64,000 nucleotides of DNA, taken from positions 62,001 to 126,000 of the forward strand of contig NZ_CP013377.1 in assembly GCF_001718415.1 (NCBI RefSeq). Direction: 5' to 3'. Of this stretch, positions 20,826 through 29,150 are shown in pieces. The notes beneath the pieces are model-generated. The model was not told the origin of the DNA. It ran no database searches and worked only from the letters and a program-made list of their open reading frames with translations. The stretch comes from Burkholderia pseudomultivorans. GTDB lineage: Bacteria > Pseudomonadota > Gammaproteobacteria > Burkholderiales > Burkholderiaceae. Positions within the stretch are counted from its first letter, which is position 1. The number at the start of each line of letters is the position of its first letter. Both the position numbers and the translations under genes were made by a program.

Positions 20826-21965
20826 ATGAAGCACACCAAAGCCTTGCTGGCGGCCGGCGCATGCGCGCTGGCCGCGACCGGCGCGCATGCGCAGTCCAGC
20901 GTGACGCTGTACGGGATCATCGACACCGGCGTCGAATTCGTGTCGCACGCGAACGCGGCCGGCGACCATGTGGTGCGCATGCCGGGCGTGACGGGCGAGC
21001 TGCCGTCGCGCTGGGGGCTGCGCGGCGCCGAGGATCTCGGCGGCGGTTATCAGGCGGTCTTCACGCTCGAAAGCGGCTTCAACGTGCGCGGCGGCGATCT
21101 GGGGCAGGGCGGCCGGCTGTTCGGGCGGCAGGCCTTCGTCGGGCTGAAGGGCGGCTTCGGCACGCTCGCGTTCGGCCGCCAGTACACGATGACCTATCTC
21201 GCGCTGCAGGGCGCCGACATCATCGGCCCCGACATCTACGGGCTCGGCTCGTTCGATGCGTACGTGCCGAACGGCCGCGCCGACAACGCGGTGACCTACG
21301 TCGGCAGCTATCGCGGCGTGACGTTCGGCGCCGCGTATTCGTTCGGCCGCGACGGCGCAGGCACCGGCAACTCGCCCGGGCAGGGCACCTGCGCGGGGCA
21401 GGTGCCGGGCGACGCGGTGCAGTGCCGCAACTGGTCGGTGATGCTCAAGTACGACAGCGCGTATTTCGGTGCGGCGGCGTCCTACGAGGAGCAGCGCGGC
21501 GGCACCGGCGCGGCCGCGAACTTCTTCGACGGCGTCGCGCCGGTCGCCTTCACGAACAGCGGCGGCAAGGACGCGCGCGTGCATGTGAGCGCGTATGCGC
21601 AGGCGGCGGGCGCGCGCATCGGCGCGGGCTGGATGGGGCGGCGCGTGTCGACCGGTTCGCCGGCCGCGGCCGGTGCGCGTTCGGACATCTTCTTCGCCGG
21701 CGCGTCGTATGCGGTCAAGCCCGACTTCATCGTCGACGGCGAAGGCTATCGCGTCGTCAACAGCGCGCACGACACGCGCGCGACGATGGCCACGCTGCGC
21801 GCGACCTATCTGCTGAGCAAGCGCACGGCCGTCTACGCGCAATCGTCGTATCTGTGGAACAGCGCGCATGCGCGCTACGCGGTCAGCGGCGGCGGTGCCG
21901 GCACGACGCCCGGCGAAGGGATGGGGCAGCTCGGCGCGATGGTCGGCGTGCGGCACATGTTCTGA
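20826..21965 (+). CDS. Gram-negative porin (OmpC/Omp32-like)
   Basis: 379 residues. The signal peptide spans residues 1-21 (KHTKALLAAGACALAATG, cleavage after AHA), then the betaproteobacterial porin start QSSVTLYGIIDTGVEFVSHA. Recurrent beta-strand patterns follow (SRWGLRGAEDLGGGYQAVFT, FGRQAFVGLKGGFGTLAFGR), ending in the C-terminal Phe of outer-membrane barrels (VGVRHMF). A 16-strand trimeric barrel is expected. It lies 66 bp after the carrier and 28 bp before the esterase, with a good GGAGACATCTACC site, so it probably lets released phenolic acids through the outer membrane. Confidence 0.92.
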   Translation: MKHTKALLAAGACALAATGAHAQSSVTLYGIIDTGVEFVSHANAAGDHVVRMPGVTGELPSRWGLRGAEDLGGGYQAVFTLESGFNVRGGDLGQGGRLFGRQAFVGLKGGFGTLAFGRQYTMTYLALQGADIIGPDIYGLGSFDAYVPNGRADNAVTYVGSYRGVTFGAAYSFGRDGAGTGNSPGQGTCAGQVPGDAVQCRNWSVMLKYDSAYFGAAASYEEQRGGTGAAANFFDGVAPVAFTNSGGKDARVHVSAYAQAAGARIGAGWMGRRVSTGSPAAAGARSDIFFAGASYAVKPDFIVDGEGYRVVNSAHDTRATMATLRATYLLSKRTAVYAQSSYLWNSAHARYAVSGGGAGTTPGEGMGQLGAMVGVRHMF

Positions 21966-21993
21966 TCCGGCAGCCTGACGAACGGGAGCAATC

Positions 21994-23715
21994 TTGAACG
22001 CAAAATCTGCATTCCTCTGCATTGCGCCGCTGTCGGCCGCGATGCTTGCCGGCTGCGGCGGCGACGATTCCGTCAGCGCCACGCCGACGCATCTGAGCGC
22101 CGCGACGCCGGCTGCGATGACACAGACCTGCGACGCACTCGCCGCGAAGCTCGCCTATCCGGGTACGTCGTTCACGACGGTGACGACGGCGGCGGCCGGC
22201 GCGCTGACGGTGGCCGGCAAGCCGATCGCCGAGCACTGCGTGATCGAAGGCAGGATGAACGAGCGCGTGAGCCCGGTGGACGGCAACACCTATGCGATCG
22301 GTTTCGAGATGCGCCTGCCGAAGGCGTGGAACGGCCGCTTCTTCTACCAGGCGAACGGCGGCCTCGACGGCAACGTCGTCACGGCGACCGGCGAGATCGG
22401 CGGCGGCGGCCCGCTGACCGATGCGCTGAACATGGGCTTCGCGGTGATCAGCTCCGATTCCGGGCACAGCGCCGCGCAGAATCCGCTGTTCGGCGTCGAT
22501 CCGCAGGCGCGGCTCGACTATGGCTACCAGGCCGTCGATGCGCTCACGCCGATGGCGAAGCAGGTGATCCGGCTCGCGTACGGCAAGGCGCCCGATCGCA
22601 GCTATTTCGGCGGCTGTTCGAACGGCGGCCGTCACGCGATGGTCACGGCGGTGCGCAACCCGGCCGACTACGACGGCATCATCGCCGGCGATCCGGGCTT
22701 TCACTTGCCGAAGGCGGCCATCGGCGAGATGTATGGCGCGCAGCAGTTCGCGAAGATCGCGTCGGCGACCGGATCGAACGGCTTGCCGGATATTCGCAGC
22801 GGCTTCACCGATGCGGAGCGCCGCTTCGTCGGCGCGCGGATTCTCGACAAGTGCGATGCGCTCGACGGCGCGGCGGACGGCATGGTGCAGGACGTCGCCG
22901 CATGCCAGGCGCACTTCAGCATCGACGCGGACATCCCGACCTGTGCGAACGGCACGCGCACCGGGTCGTGCCTGACCGCCGCGCAGAAAACCGCGCTCGG
23001 CAACGTGTTCGCGGGCGCGCGCAACAGCGCGGGCACGGCGCTCTATGCGAGCTTTCCGTACGATCCGGGCGTGGCGGGCGGCGGCTGGGCCGCATGGAAG
23101 CAGTCGAATTCGGTCATGCTCGATCCGGCCGCGATGGCGTTCACCTTCATGACGCCGCCGAAAACCGCCGCGACGCTCGCGAACCTCGCCGGCTTCGCGC
23201 TCGGCTTCGACATGGACAACGATGCGCCGGCGATCTTCGCGACCAACGGCGTGTACACGCAATCCGCGTGGTCGTTCATGACGCCGCCCGATGAGACCGA
23301 CCTGTCCGCGCTGAAGTCGCGCGGCGCGAAGCTGCTCGTCTATCACGGCACCGGCGACCCGGTGTTCTCGTTCGACGACACGCGCGACTGGTACGCCCGG
23401 CTCGCGCAGGCGAACGGCGGCGACGCCACGGACTTCGCGCGCTTCTATCCGGTGCCCGGCATGAATCACTGCTCGGGCGGCCCGGCGGCGGACCAGTTCG
23501 ACATGCTGACGCCGCTCGTCGCGTGGGTCGAGCAGGGGCAGGCGCCCGCCGCGATCGTCGCCGCCGCGCGCGATGCGACGAGTGCGGCGCCGAACGCGGA
23601 CGTGCCCGCGTCGTGGGGCGCGGGACGCACGCGGCCGCTGTGCCCGTATCCGCAGGTCGCGCGCTACAACGGTTCGGGCGACCTCAATTCGGCAGCGAAC
23701 TTCAGTTGCCGCTGA
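21994..23715 (+). CDS. Tannase/feruloyl esterase family lipoprotein
   Basis: 573 residues starting at TTG 21994 (GGGAGCAATC upstream); no ATG would preserve the signal. Residues 1-21 are a lipoprotein signal with lipobox LAGC (Cys21), so it is probably anchored in the outer membrane. The catalytic set of the tannase/feruloyl esterase family is present: Cys208-Ser209 (FGGCSNGGRHA), Asp455 (HGTGDPVFS) and His492-Cys493 (NHCSGG). The two cysteines form the disulfide that holds Ser and His together (the CS-D-HC arrangement). It would release ferulate or p-coumarate from plant-wall or phenolic esters. Third gene of the carrier-porin-esterase operon. Confidence 0.9.
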   Translation: MNAKSAFLCIAPLSAAMLAGCGGDDSVSATPTHLSAATPAAMTQTCDALAAKLAYPGTSFTTVTTAAAGALTVAGKPIAEHCVIEGRMNERVSPVDGNTYAIGFEMRLPKAWNGRFFYQANGGLDGNVVTATGEIGGGGPLTDALNMGFAVISSDSGHSAAQNPLFGVDPQARLDYGYQAVDALTPMAKQVIRLAYGKAPDRSYFGGCSNGGRHAMVTAVRNPADYDGIIAGDPGFHLPKAAIGEMYGAQQFAKIASATGSNGLPDIRSGFTDAERRFVGARILDKCDALDGAADGMVQDVAACQAHFSIDADIPTCANGTRTGSCLTAAQKTALGNVFAGARNSAGTALYASFPYDPGVAGGGWAAWKQSNSVMLDPAAMAFTFMTPPKTAATLANLAGFALGFDMDNDAPAIFATNGVYTQSAWSFMTPPDETDLSALKSRGAKLLVYHGTGDPVFSFDDTRDWYARLAQANGGDATDFARFYPVPGMNHCSGGPAADQFDMLTPLVAWVEQGQAPAAIVAAARDATSAAPNADVPASWGAGRTRPLCPYPQVARYNGSGDLNSAANFSCR

Positions 23716-23733
23716 CGTAGCCGTCGACGGGAG

Positions 23734-23765
23734 GCGGCCGGCGCATGCGATCGTGCGCCGGCCGC
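23734..23765. terminator. Bidirectional hairpin between convergent genes
   Basis: A 12-bp perfect stem (GCGGCCGGCGCA / TGCGCCGGCCGC) with an 8-nt loop lies between the esterase stop (23715) and the Lrp-family stop (23783). It is suited to end both transcripts, though it lacks a T-run. Confidence 0.6.
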
Positions 23766-23782
23766 TGCGCCGCCGCGTGCGC

Positions 23783-24259
23783 TCACTCGCCGGCGTCGAC
23801 CGGCACCTCGAGCCCGACCTTCACGCGGCTCATGCTCACCAGCGTCTTGAACCGCTTCACGTTGTTGTTCGCGAAGAACAGCTCGCGCGTGAGCGCGTTG
23901 TACTGATCCATGTTGCGCACGGCCAGGATCAGCACGAAGTCCCATTCGCCGGTCACGTAGTAGCACTGCTGGATCTGCGGGCAGCGTTCGAAGCTCCGCT
24001 TCATCGCGTCGAGCTGGTCGATCTGCTCGCTCTCGACCTCGACGTTCACGACGATCGTCAGCGGATGGTCGACCTTCTCCGGCGCGACGACGGCCGTGTA
24101 GCGCTCGATCACGCCGTCTTCCGCGAGCCGCCGCAGGCGGCGGTTCACCGCGGCGGTCGACAGATTGACGCGGGCGCCGAGTTCGTTCTGCGGCGTTTGC
24201 GCGTCGCGCTGGACTTCCATCAGCAGCTTGCGATCGAACGCATCGAGTGGGGTGGGCAT
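23783..24259 (-). CDS. Lrp/AsnC family regulator
   Basis: 158 residues. The N-terminal HTH (residues 6-60: LDAFDRKLLMEVQRDAQTPQ, VNLSTAAVNRRLRRLAEDGV) is followed by the alpha/beta RAM ligand-binding domain (VNVEVESEQIDQLDAMK, YYVTGEWDFVLILAV). Such proteins assemble as octamers and sense amino acids. It diverges from diaminopropionate ammonia-lyase across an A/T-rich 180-bp gap. It probably activates that gene in response to 2,3-diaminopropionate or a related amino acid (inference). Confidence 0.9.
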   Translation of the reverse strand: MPTPLDAFDRKLLMEVQRDAQTPQNELGARVNLSTAAVNRRLRRLAEDGVIERYTAVVAPEKVDHPLTIVVNVEVESEQIDQLDAMKRSFERCPQIQQCYYVTGEWDFVLILAVRNMDQYNALTRELFFANNNVKRFKTLVSMSRVKVGLEVPVDAGE

Positions 24260-24439
24260 GATGGCGCGGCGACCTCGAAAGAATGAGAAATTTTTGCGTC
24301 CGGCGCGCCGATTTGGCGATTTTATTGACCGGCCTGCGCAATATTATTTTTCGGACCGACGGCGAGCGCAACCCGTACGCGCCGCACCGCATCCACCGCC
24401 GGGCCGCCCGCGCGGCCTTTTTCCGGAGTCCATCCCGCC
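24260..24439. promoter_or_regulatory. A/T-rich divergent control region (Lrp / dpaL)
   Basis: 180 bp between divergent genes. Runs such as GAAATTTTTGCG (24289-24300), GATTTTATTGACC and GCAATATTATTTTTCGG (24336-24355) stand out from the G/C-rich surroundings and resemble the degenerate A/T-rich sites used by Lrp-type regulators. No single consensus box can be fixed by eye. Confidence 0.45.
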
Positions 24440-25675
24440 ATGCTGATCGCCAATCCGCGCGCGTCGCGCACTGCCTATCCCGACACGCTGCGCCGCATCA
24501 TGAACATGGCCGCGGCCGATGAAAGCGGCGCGTGGCTGTCGCACTGGCCGCTCGTCGGCGCCGCGCGCACGCCGCTGCGCGACCTGCCCGACCTCGCCGC
24601 GCGGCTCGGGGTCGCGAGCGTGCGCGTGAAGGACGAGGCGTGCCGCTCGCCGCTCGGCAGCTTCAAGGCGCTTGGCGCACCGATCGCGCTGATGCGGCTC
24701 GTGAAGCGGCTGCGGCGCAGCGAGGATCTCGATCCGCAAGGGCTGATCACGGGCCGTTACGCGGCGTCGCTGGCCGAGCTCACGGTGATCAGCGCGACCG
24801 ACGGCAATCACGGTCGCGCGCTGGCCGCCGCCGCGCGCGCGATCGGCTGCCGCTGCGTGATCGTGCTGCACGCGCACGTCGATGCGGAGCGCGAGCGCGC
24901 GATCGCCGCCTACGGCGCGCGCATCGTGCGGATCGCCGGCAATTACGACGAATCGGTCGTGCACGCCGCGCAGCTCGCGGACGCGAACGGCTGGCACGTG
25001 GTGTCGGATACGTCGTACGACGGCTACGAGGCGATTCCGCGCGACGTGATGCAGGGCTACGGCGTGATCGCGGCCGAAGCGCTCGCGCAACAGCGGGCGG
25101 ACGACGACGGCCGGCCGTTTACGCACGTGTTCCTGCAGGGCGGCGTCGGCGGGCTCGCGGCCGGCGTCGCGAGCTATCTGTGGGAGCGCGACGGCGCACG
25201 GCGGCCGCATTTCATCGTCGTCGAGCCGCGCCAGGCCGACTGCCTGTACCAGAGCGCGCTCGCGGGGCAGGCGTCGAAGGCGACCGGCAGCGTCGATTCG
25301 GTGATGGCCGGGCTCGCGTGCGGCGAGGCGTCGCCGCTCGCGTGGGATTTCCTCGAGCCGTGCATCGACCACTTCATGCTGATCGACGACGACGACGCGG
25401 TGCAGGCGATGCGCGACCTCGCGGCCGGCAGCGAGCGCGACGTGCCGTTCGTGTCCGGCGAATCGGGCGCGGCAGGCGTCGCGGGGCTGGCCGTGCTGAT
25501 GCGCGATCCGGCGCGCGCGCGGCAGGCCGGGCTCGACGCGCATTCGCGCGTGCTCGCGATCAACACCGAAGGCGCGACCGCGCCGTCGGTCTACCGGCAG
25601 TGCGTCGGCGACACGGCCGAGGCCGTGCTGGCGCGGCAGCGCGACTGGCTGAACCGGGCGGCCGCGACGGCCTGA
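24440..25675 (+). CDS. dpaL: Diaminopropionate ammonia-lyase
   Basis: 411 residues, fold-type II PLP enzyme. The Schiff-base lysine is Lys76 in the DpaL-type motif SPLGSFKALGAP; TDGNHGRALAAAARAIGC is the substrate and phosphate region; LQGGVGGLAAGVASYLWERD supplies the glycine loop. It eliminates both amino groups from 2,3-diaminopropionate, giving pyruvate and ammonia; D-serine may be a side substrate. It runs 38 bp ahead of an M20 amidohydrolase, suggesting that an N-acylated diaminopropionate is first deacylated. Confidence 0.9.
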   Translation: MLIANPRASRTAYPDTLRRIMNMAAADESGAWLSHWPLVGAARTPLRDLPDLAARLGVASVRVKDEACRSPLGSFKALGAPIALMRLVKRLRRSEDLDPQGLITGRYAASLAELTVISATDGNHGRALAAAARAIGCRCVIVLHAHVDAERERAIAAYGARIVRIAGNYDESVVHAAQLADANGWHVVSDTSYDGYEAIPRDVMQGYGVIAAEALAQQRADDDGRPFTHVFLQGGVGGLAAGVASYLWERDGARRPHFIVVEPRQADCLYQSALAGQASKATGSVDSVMAGLACGEASPLAWDFLEPCIDHFMLIDDDDAVQAMRDLAAGSERDVPFVSGESGAAGVAGLAVLMRDPARARQAGLDAHSRVLAINTEGATAPSVYRQCVGDTAEAVLARQRDWLNRAAATA

Positions 25676-25713
25676 GCGAACCGAACGACATGACGACCGA
25701 CGAGGTACGCACG

Positions 25714-26889
25714 ATGGACGCAACGGAAGAAACCACGCTGCAAGGGCGGCTGACAACCTGGCGACGGCATCTGCACCAGCATCCGGAGACGGGTTTCGAG
25801 GAAGTGAACACGTCCGACTACGTCGCGCGCATCCTGACGACGCTCGGGCTCGACGTGCATCGCGGCATCGGCGGCACGGGCCTCGTCGCGAACCTGACGG
25901 CCGGCACCGGCACGCGCGCGATCGGCATCCGCGCGGACATGGACGCGCTGAACATCGCCGAGCATGCGCCGGGCCGCGCCTACGCGTCGTGCACGCCGGG
26001 CAAGATGCACGCGTGCGGGCACGACGGCCACATGTCGATGGTGCTGGGCGCCGCGCAGCTGCTGGCCGAGCGCAGGGATTTCGACGGTACGGTGCGCTTC
26101 ATCTTCCAGCCGGCCGAGGAGCACGGCCGCGGCGCGAAGGCGATGATGGCCGACGGGCTGTTCGAGCGTTTCCCGGTGGACGCGATCTTCGGCGCGCACA
26201 ACATGCCGGGCATGCGCGCCGGCACGTTCTCGACGCGCGCGGGCGGCATCATGGCGAGCGAGGACAACTTCACGATCCGGATCGACGGGCGCGGCACGCA
26301 TGCGGCGCGGCCGCACATGGGCGTCGATCCGATCGTGATCGGCGCGCAGGTCGTGCTGGCGCTGCAGACGATCGTGTCGCGCAATCTCGATCCGGGCGCG
26401 CAGGCGGTGATCTCGTGCACCGAATTCATCACGGACGGGCTGCGCAACGTGATTCCGTCGACGGTGACGATCAAGGGCGACACGCGCAGCTATTCGCGCG
26501 ACGTGCAGGCGCTGCTCGAAACGCGCATGCGCGAGATCGCCGACGGGATCTGCCGCACGCACGGCGCGACGTGCACGTTCGAGTACACGCATGAATTCGC
26601 GCCGACGGTGAACTCGCCGGAATGGGTCGGCACGGCCGTGCAGGCCGCGACGCAGGTCGCCGGTGCCGACGCGGTGAACGCCGACGTGCAGCCGATGATG
26701 ATTTCGGAAGACTTCGGCGCGTTCCTGCAGGCGGTGCCCGGCAATTTCGTGTTCATCGGCAACGGCGAAGCGGCCGGGCGCGGCGGCGTGCCGCTGCATA
26801 ACGCGACCTACGACTTCAACGACGACATCCTGTCGATCGGCGCGCGGTATTTCGCGGAAGTCGCGCGGCTCGCGCTGCGCGCGGCGTAA
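25714..26889 (+). CDS. M20 family amidohydrolase (hippurate/N-acyl-amino-acid hydrolase type)
   Basis: 391 residues of the M20D aminoacylase family. Metal and catalytic stretches are visible: RHLHQHPETGFEE at the N-terminus, GIRADMDALNI, CGHDGHMSM (Cys/His/Asp/His ligands), the catalytic Glu pair in FQPAEEHGRGAKAM, and the dimerisation-domain His in GRGTHAARPHMGVDP. ATG 25714 is preferred because GAGG lies eight bases upstream; ATG 25690 in the same frame is possible. It would hydrolyse an amide to release the amino acid for the DpaL enzyme encoded just upstream (inference). Confidence 0.9.
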   Translation: MDATEETTLQGRLTTWRRHLHQHPETGFEEVNTSDYVARILTTLGLDVHRGIGGTGLVANLTAGTGTRAIGIRADMDALNIAEHAPGRAYASCTPGKMHACGHDGHMSMVLGAAQLLAERRDFDGTVRFIFQPAEEHGRGAKAMMADGLFERFPVDAIFGAHNMPGMRAGTFSTRAGGIMASEDNFTIRIDGRGTHAARPHMGVDPIVIGAQVVLALQTIVSRNLDPGAQAVISCTEFITDGLRNVIPSTVTIKGDTRSYSRDVQALLETRMREIADGICRTHGATCTFEYTHEFAPTVNSPEWVGTAVQAATQVAGADAVNADVQPMMISEDFGAFLQAVPGNFVFIGNGEAAGRGGVPLHNATYDFNDDILSIGARYFAEVARLALRAA

Positions 26890-26931
26890 GCGCCGCGCTT
26901 CGGGGCGCCGCGCGCGGGCACGGCAGGGCCG

Positions 26932-27648
26932 TCACGCTTCGGCCGTGCGCTTGCCGGGCGCGTCGATCGCGCCCGTGGTCTTGTGCAGGATCGCCAGCAC
27001 CTCGCGCGCGGTGTTCTCCGAATGGCCGCGCAGGATCTGCGGCAGCGCCGCGCGGTCGGGATCGGCGAGCGCGGCCATGATCGCCTCATGCTCGTGCAGC
27101 GATTCGGCCCAGCGCAGCGTGTCCGCGTTCGCCGCGCCGCGCGCACGGTGCACCTTCGACATCAGCGACGCATAGACGCCCGACAGCACCGGGTTGCCGG
27201 CCGCGTCGACGATCATCTGGTGAATCTGCTGGTTCAGGCGGAAATACTCGACGCGCTTGCCGGCCTCGTGGCACTCGACCATCCGCCGGTGCTTCGCCTG
27301 CAGCGCGGCGAGCGTCGCCGCGCCGAGCCGCTGCCGCAGCAGCTCGCCGGCCATCGCCTCGAGGCCGTGCAGCAGCTCGAACGTCGCGGCCAGATCGTCG
27401 AGATCGATCGACGCGACGCGATAACCGATGTACTGGCGGTGCGTGACCGCCCCTTCCGCGACGAGCACCTTGAGCGCTTCGCGCAGCGGCGTCTTCGACA
27501 CGTCGAACGCGAGGCTGAGTTCCTTTTCGTCGATCCGCGCGCCGGGCGGCAGTTCGCCCTCGTCGATCATCACGCGCAGGCGCGCGGCGATCTCGGCGGC
27601 CATGCCGCGCGTGCGCAGAAGCAGGGGATTGCGGGGTGTCTGGCTCAT
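26932..27648 (-). CDS. GntR family regulator, FadR/FCD type
   Basis: 238 residues: winged helix at residues 12-80 (GARIDEKELSLAFDVSKTPL then REALKVLVAEGAV) and FCD effector domain (YFRLNQQIHQMIVDAAGNPV, SLHEHEAIMAAL). FCD regulators respond to small carboxylates or related metabolites. It diverges from the MFS-AMDase-like-hydantoinase operon and is its probable repressor. The dyad TTACAC-N3-GTGTAA in the gap (27727-27741) is the candidate operator. Confidence 0.9.
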   Translation of the reverse strand: MSQTPRNPLLLRTRGMAAEIAARLRVMIDEGELPPGARIDEKELSLAFDVSKTPLREALKVLVAEGAVTHRQYIGYRVASIDLDDLAATFELLHGLEAMAGELLRQRLGAATLAALQAKHRRMVECHEAGKRVEYFRLNQQIHQMIVDAAGNPVLSGVYASLMSKVHRARGAANADTLRWAESLHEHEAIMAALADPDRAALPQILRGHSENTAREVLAILHKTTGAIDAPGKRTAEA

Positions 27649-27726
27649 GGTGGTGCAAGCTTATCACGATCCCGGTGCAACCCGCTGCGTCGATATCGTA
27701 AACATAATTCCAATAAAACCAAGCGT

Positions 27727-27741
27727 TTACACCATGTGTAA
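27727..27741. promoter_or_regulatory. Putative GntR operator in A/T-rich promoter region
   Basis: TTACACCATGTGTAA is a perfect dyad (6-bp arms, 3-bp spacer) in the 171-bp divergent gap between gntR and the MFS gene. It is surrounded by A/T-rich sequence (AATTATAAATTTCTAATCC) that probably contains the promoter. Confidence 0.55.
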
Positions 27742-27819
27742 TTATAAATTTCTAATCCTATACTCGGCTCAACGTTGCGCGACGTCCCGACCATCCTCGT
27801 TCAACCCTGGAGTCCGTCC

Positions 27820-29118
27820 ATGTCTTCAACCTCCGGTGTCGCCGCCCTGACGGTCGGCAAGTCCGCCGTCCGCTGGAAGATATTCGTCGTGATGCTGAGC
27901 CTGATCGCGATCAACTACGTCGATCGCGCGTCGCTGTCCGTCGCCATGCCATACATCTCGCAGGAGTTCGGCATCGGCCCGGCGATGGAGGGTCTGATCC
28001 TCAGCTCGTTCTTCTGGACCTACGCGGTGATGCAGATCCCGGGCGGGATGCTGGCCGACCGCTTCAAGCCGCGCATCGTGATCGCGACGGCGACCGTGTT
28101 CTGGGGTTTCTTCCAGGCGCTGGCCGCGCTGTGCACGAATGCGCCGGCGCTGCTGCTGACGCGCCTGGGCCTCGGCGCGGCCGAAGCGCCGATCTATCCG
28201 GCCGGCGGCAAGCTCAACGCGATCTGGATGACGCAGACCGAACGCGGCCGCGGCGCGACGCTGCTCGATGGCGGTGCGCCGCTCGGCGCGGCACTGGGCG
28301 CGGTGCTGATCGCCGGGCTGATCGCGCTGCTCGGCTCGTGGCGGCTCGCGTTCGCGGTGGCCGGCATCGGCACGGTACTCGCCGGCCTGGTCGCATGGTG
28401 GTACATCCGCAATACGCCGCGCGAGCATCCGGGCGTCAACGACCTGGAAGCCGATTACATCGAGGCGTCGCATGCGAGCGATCTCGCGGCCGAGCCGGCG
28501 CATGCGTCGGGCCGCTCGCGCGATTTCTTCCGGTACCGCTCGGTGTGGTGCATGTTCTTCGGCTGGATGTGCTTCAACAGCGTGTTCTACGGGCTGCTCA
28601 CGTGGATGCCGAACTACCTGCACAAGGTGCACGGCTTCGACATCAAGCAGATGGGCGGGTCGAGCTTCATCATCTTTTTCAGCGGCTTCGTCGGCGAACT
28701 GCTCGGCGGCTGGATCGCCGACAAGTGGAAGGCCGCGGGCGGCCGCCCCAACGTCGTGATGCGCACGCTGTTCGGCATCGCCGCGCTGGTCGCCACCGTG
28801 TCGATCTTCTCGGTCGCCTATGTGAAGAACCCCGTCGTGGTCGTCGCGCTGCTGTCGTCGACGCTGTTCTTCCTGCGCTGGTGCGGGCTGTACTGGTGCA
28901 TCCCGTCGTCGCTCGGCACGCGCGACAAGATCGGCTTCCTCGGCGGCTTCATGAATCTCGGCGGCAACATCGGCGGCGTCGCGGTGCCGATCGTCGTCGG
29001 CGCGATCGTGCAGTTCACCGGTTCCTACTTCCTCGCGCTGATGGTGTTCGCGGCGGCCGGCGTCGGCCTGCTCGCATGCTCCAGCGCGATCGACTACGAA
29101 AACAAGCTCCCGGTCTGA
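27820..29118 (+). CDS. MFS transporter (ACS type)
   Basis: 432 residues and 12 predicted helices. The helix 1 signature is INYVDRASLSVAMPYISQEF, followed by GGMLADRFKPR in the helix 2-3 loop, as in the ACS family of glucarate, phthalate and hexuronate carriers. Start at ATG 27820 behind TGGAGTCCGTCC. First gene of the operon continuing with the AMDase-like enzyme and hydantoinase, so it probably imports the organic acid or cyclic amide that they degrade. Substrate unknown. Confidence 0.88.
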   Translation: MSSTSGVAALTVGKSAVRWKIFVVMLSLIAINYVDRASLSVAMPYISQEFGIGPAMEGLILSSFFWTYAVMQIPGGMLADRFKPRIVIATATVFWGFFQALAALCTNAPALLLTRLGLGAAEAPIYPAGGKLNAIWMTQTERGRGATLLDGGAPLGAALGAVLIAGLIALLGSWRLAFAVAGIGTVLAGLVAWWYIRNTPREHPGVNDLEADYIEASHASDLAAEPAHASGRSRDFFRYRSVWCMFFGWMCFNSVFYGLLTWMPNYLHKVHGFDIKQMGGSSFIIFFSGFVGELLGGWIADKWKAAGGRPNVVMRTLFGIAALVATVSIFSVAYVKNPVVVVALLSSTLFFLRWCGLYWCIPSSLGTRDKIGFLGGFMNLGGNIGGVAVPIVVGAIVQFTGSYFLALMVFAAAGVGLLACSSAIDYENKLPV

Positions 29119-29150
29119 CCGACCGTTTCACTGGTAGAGAGAGAAACCTC

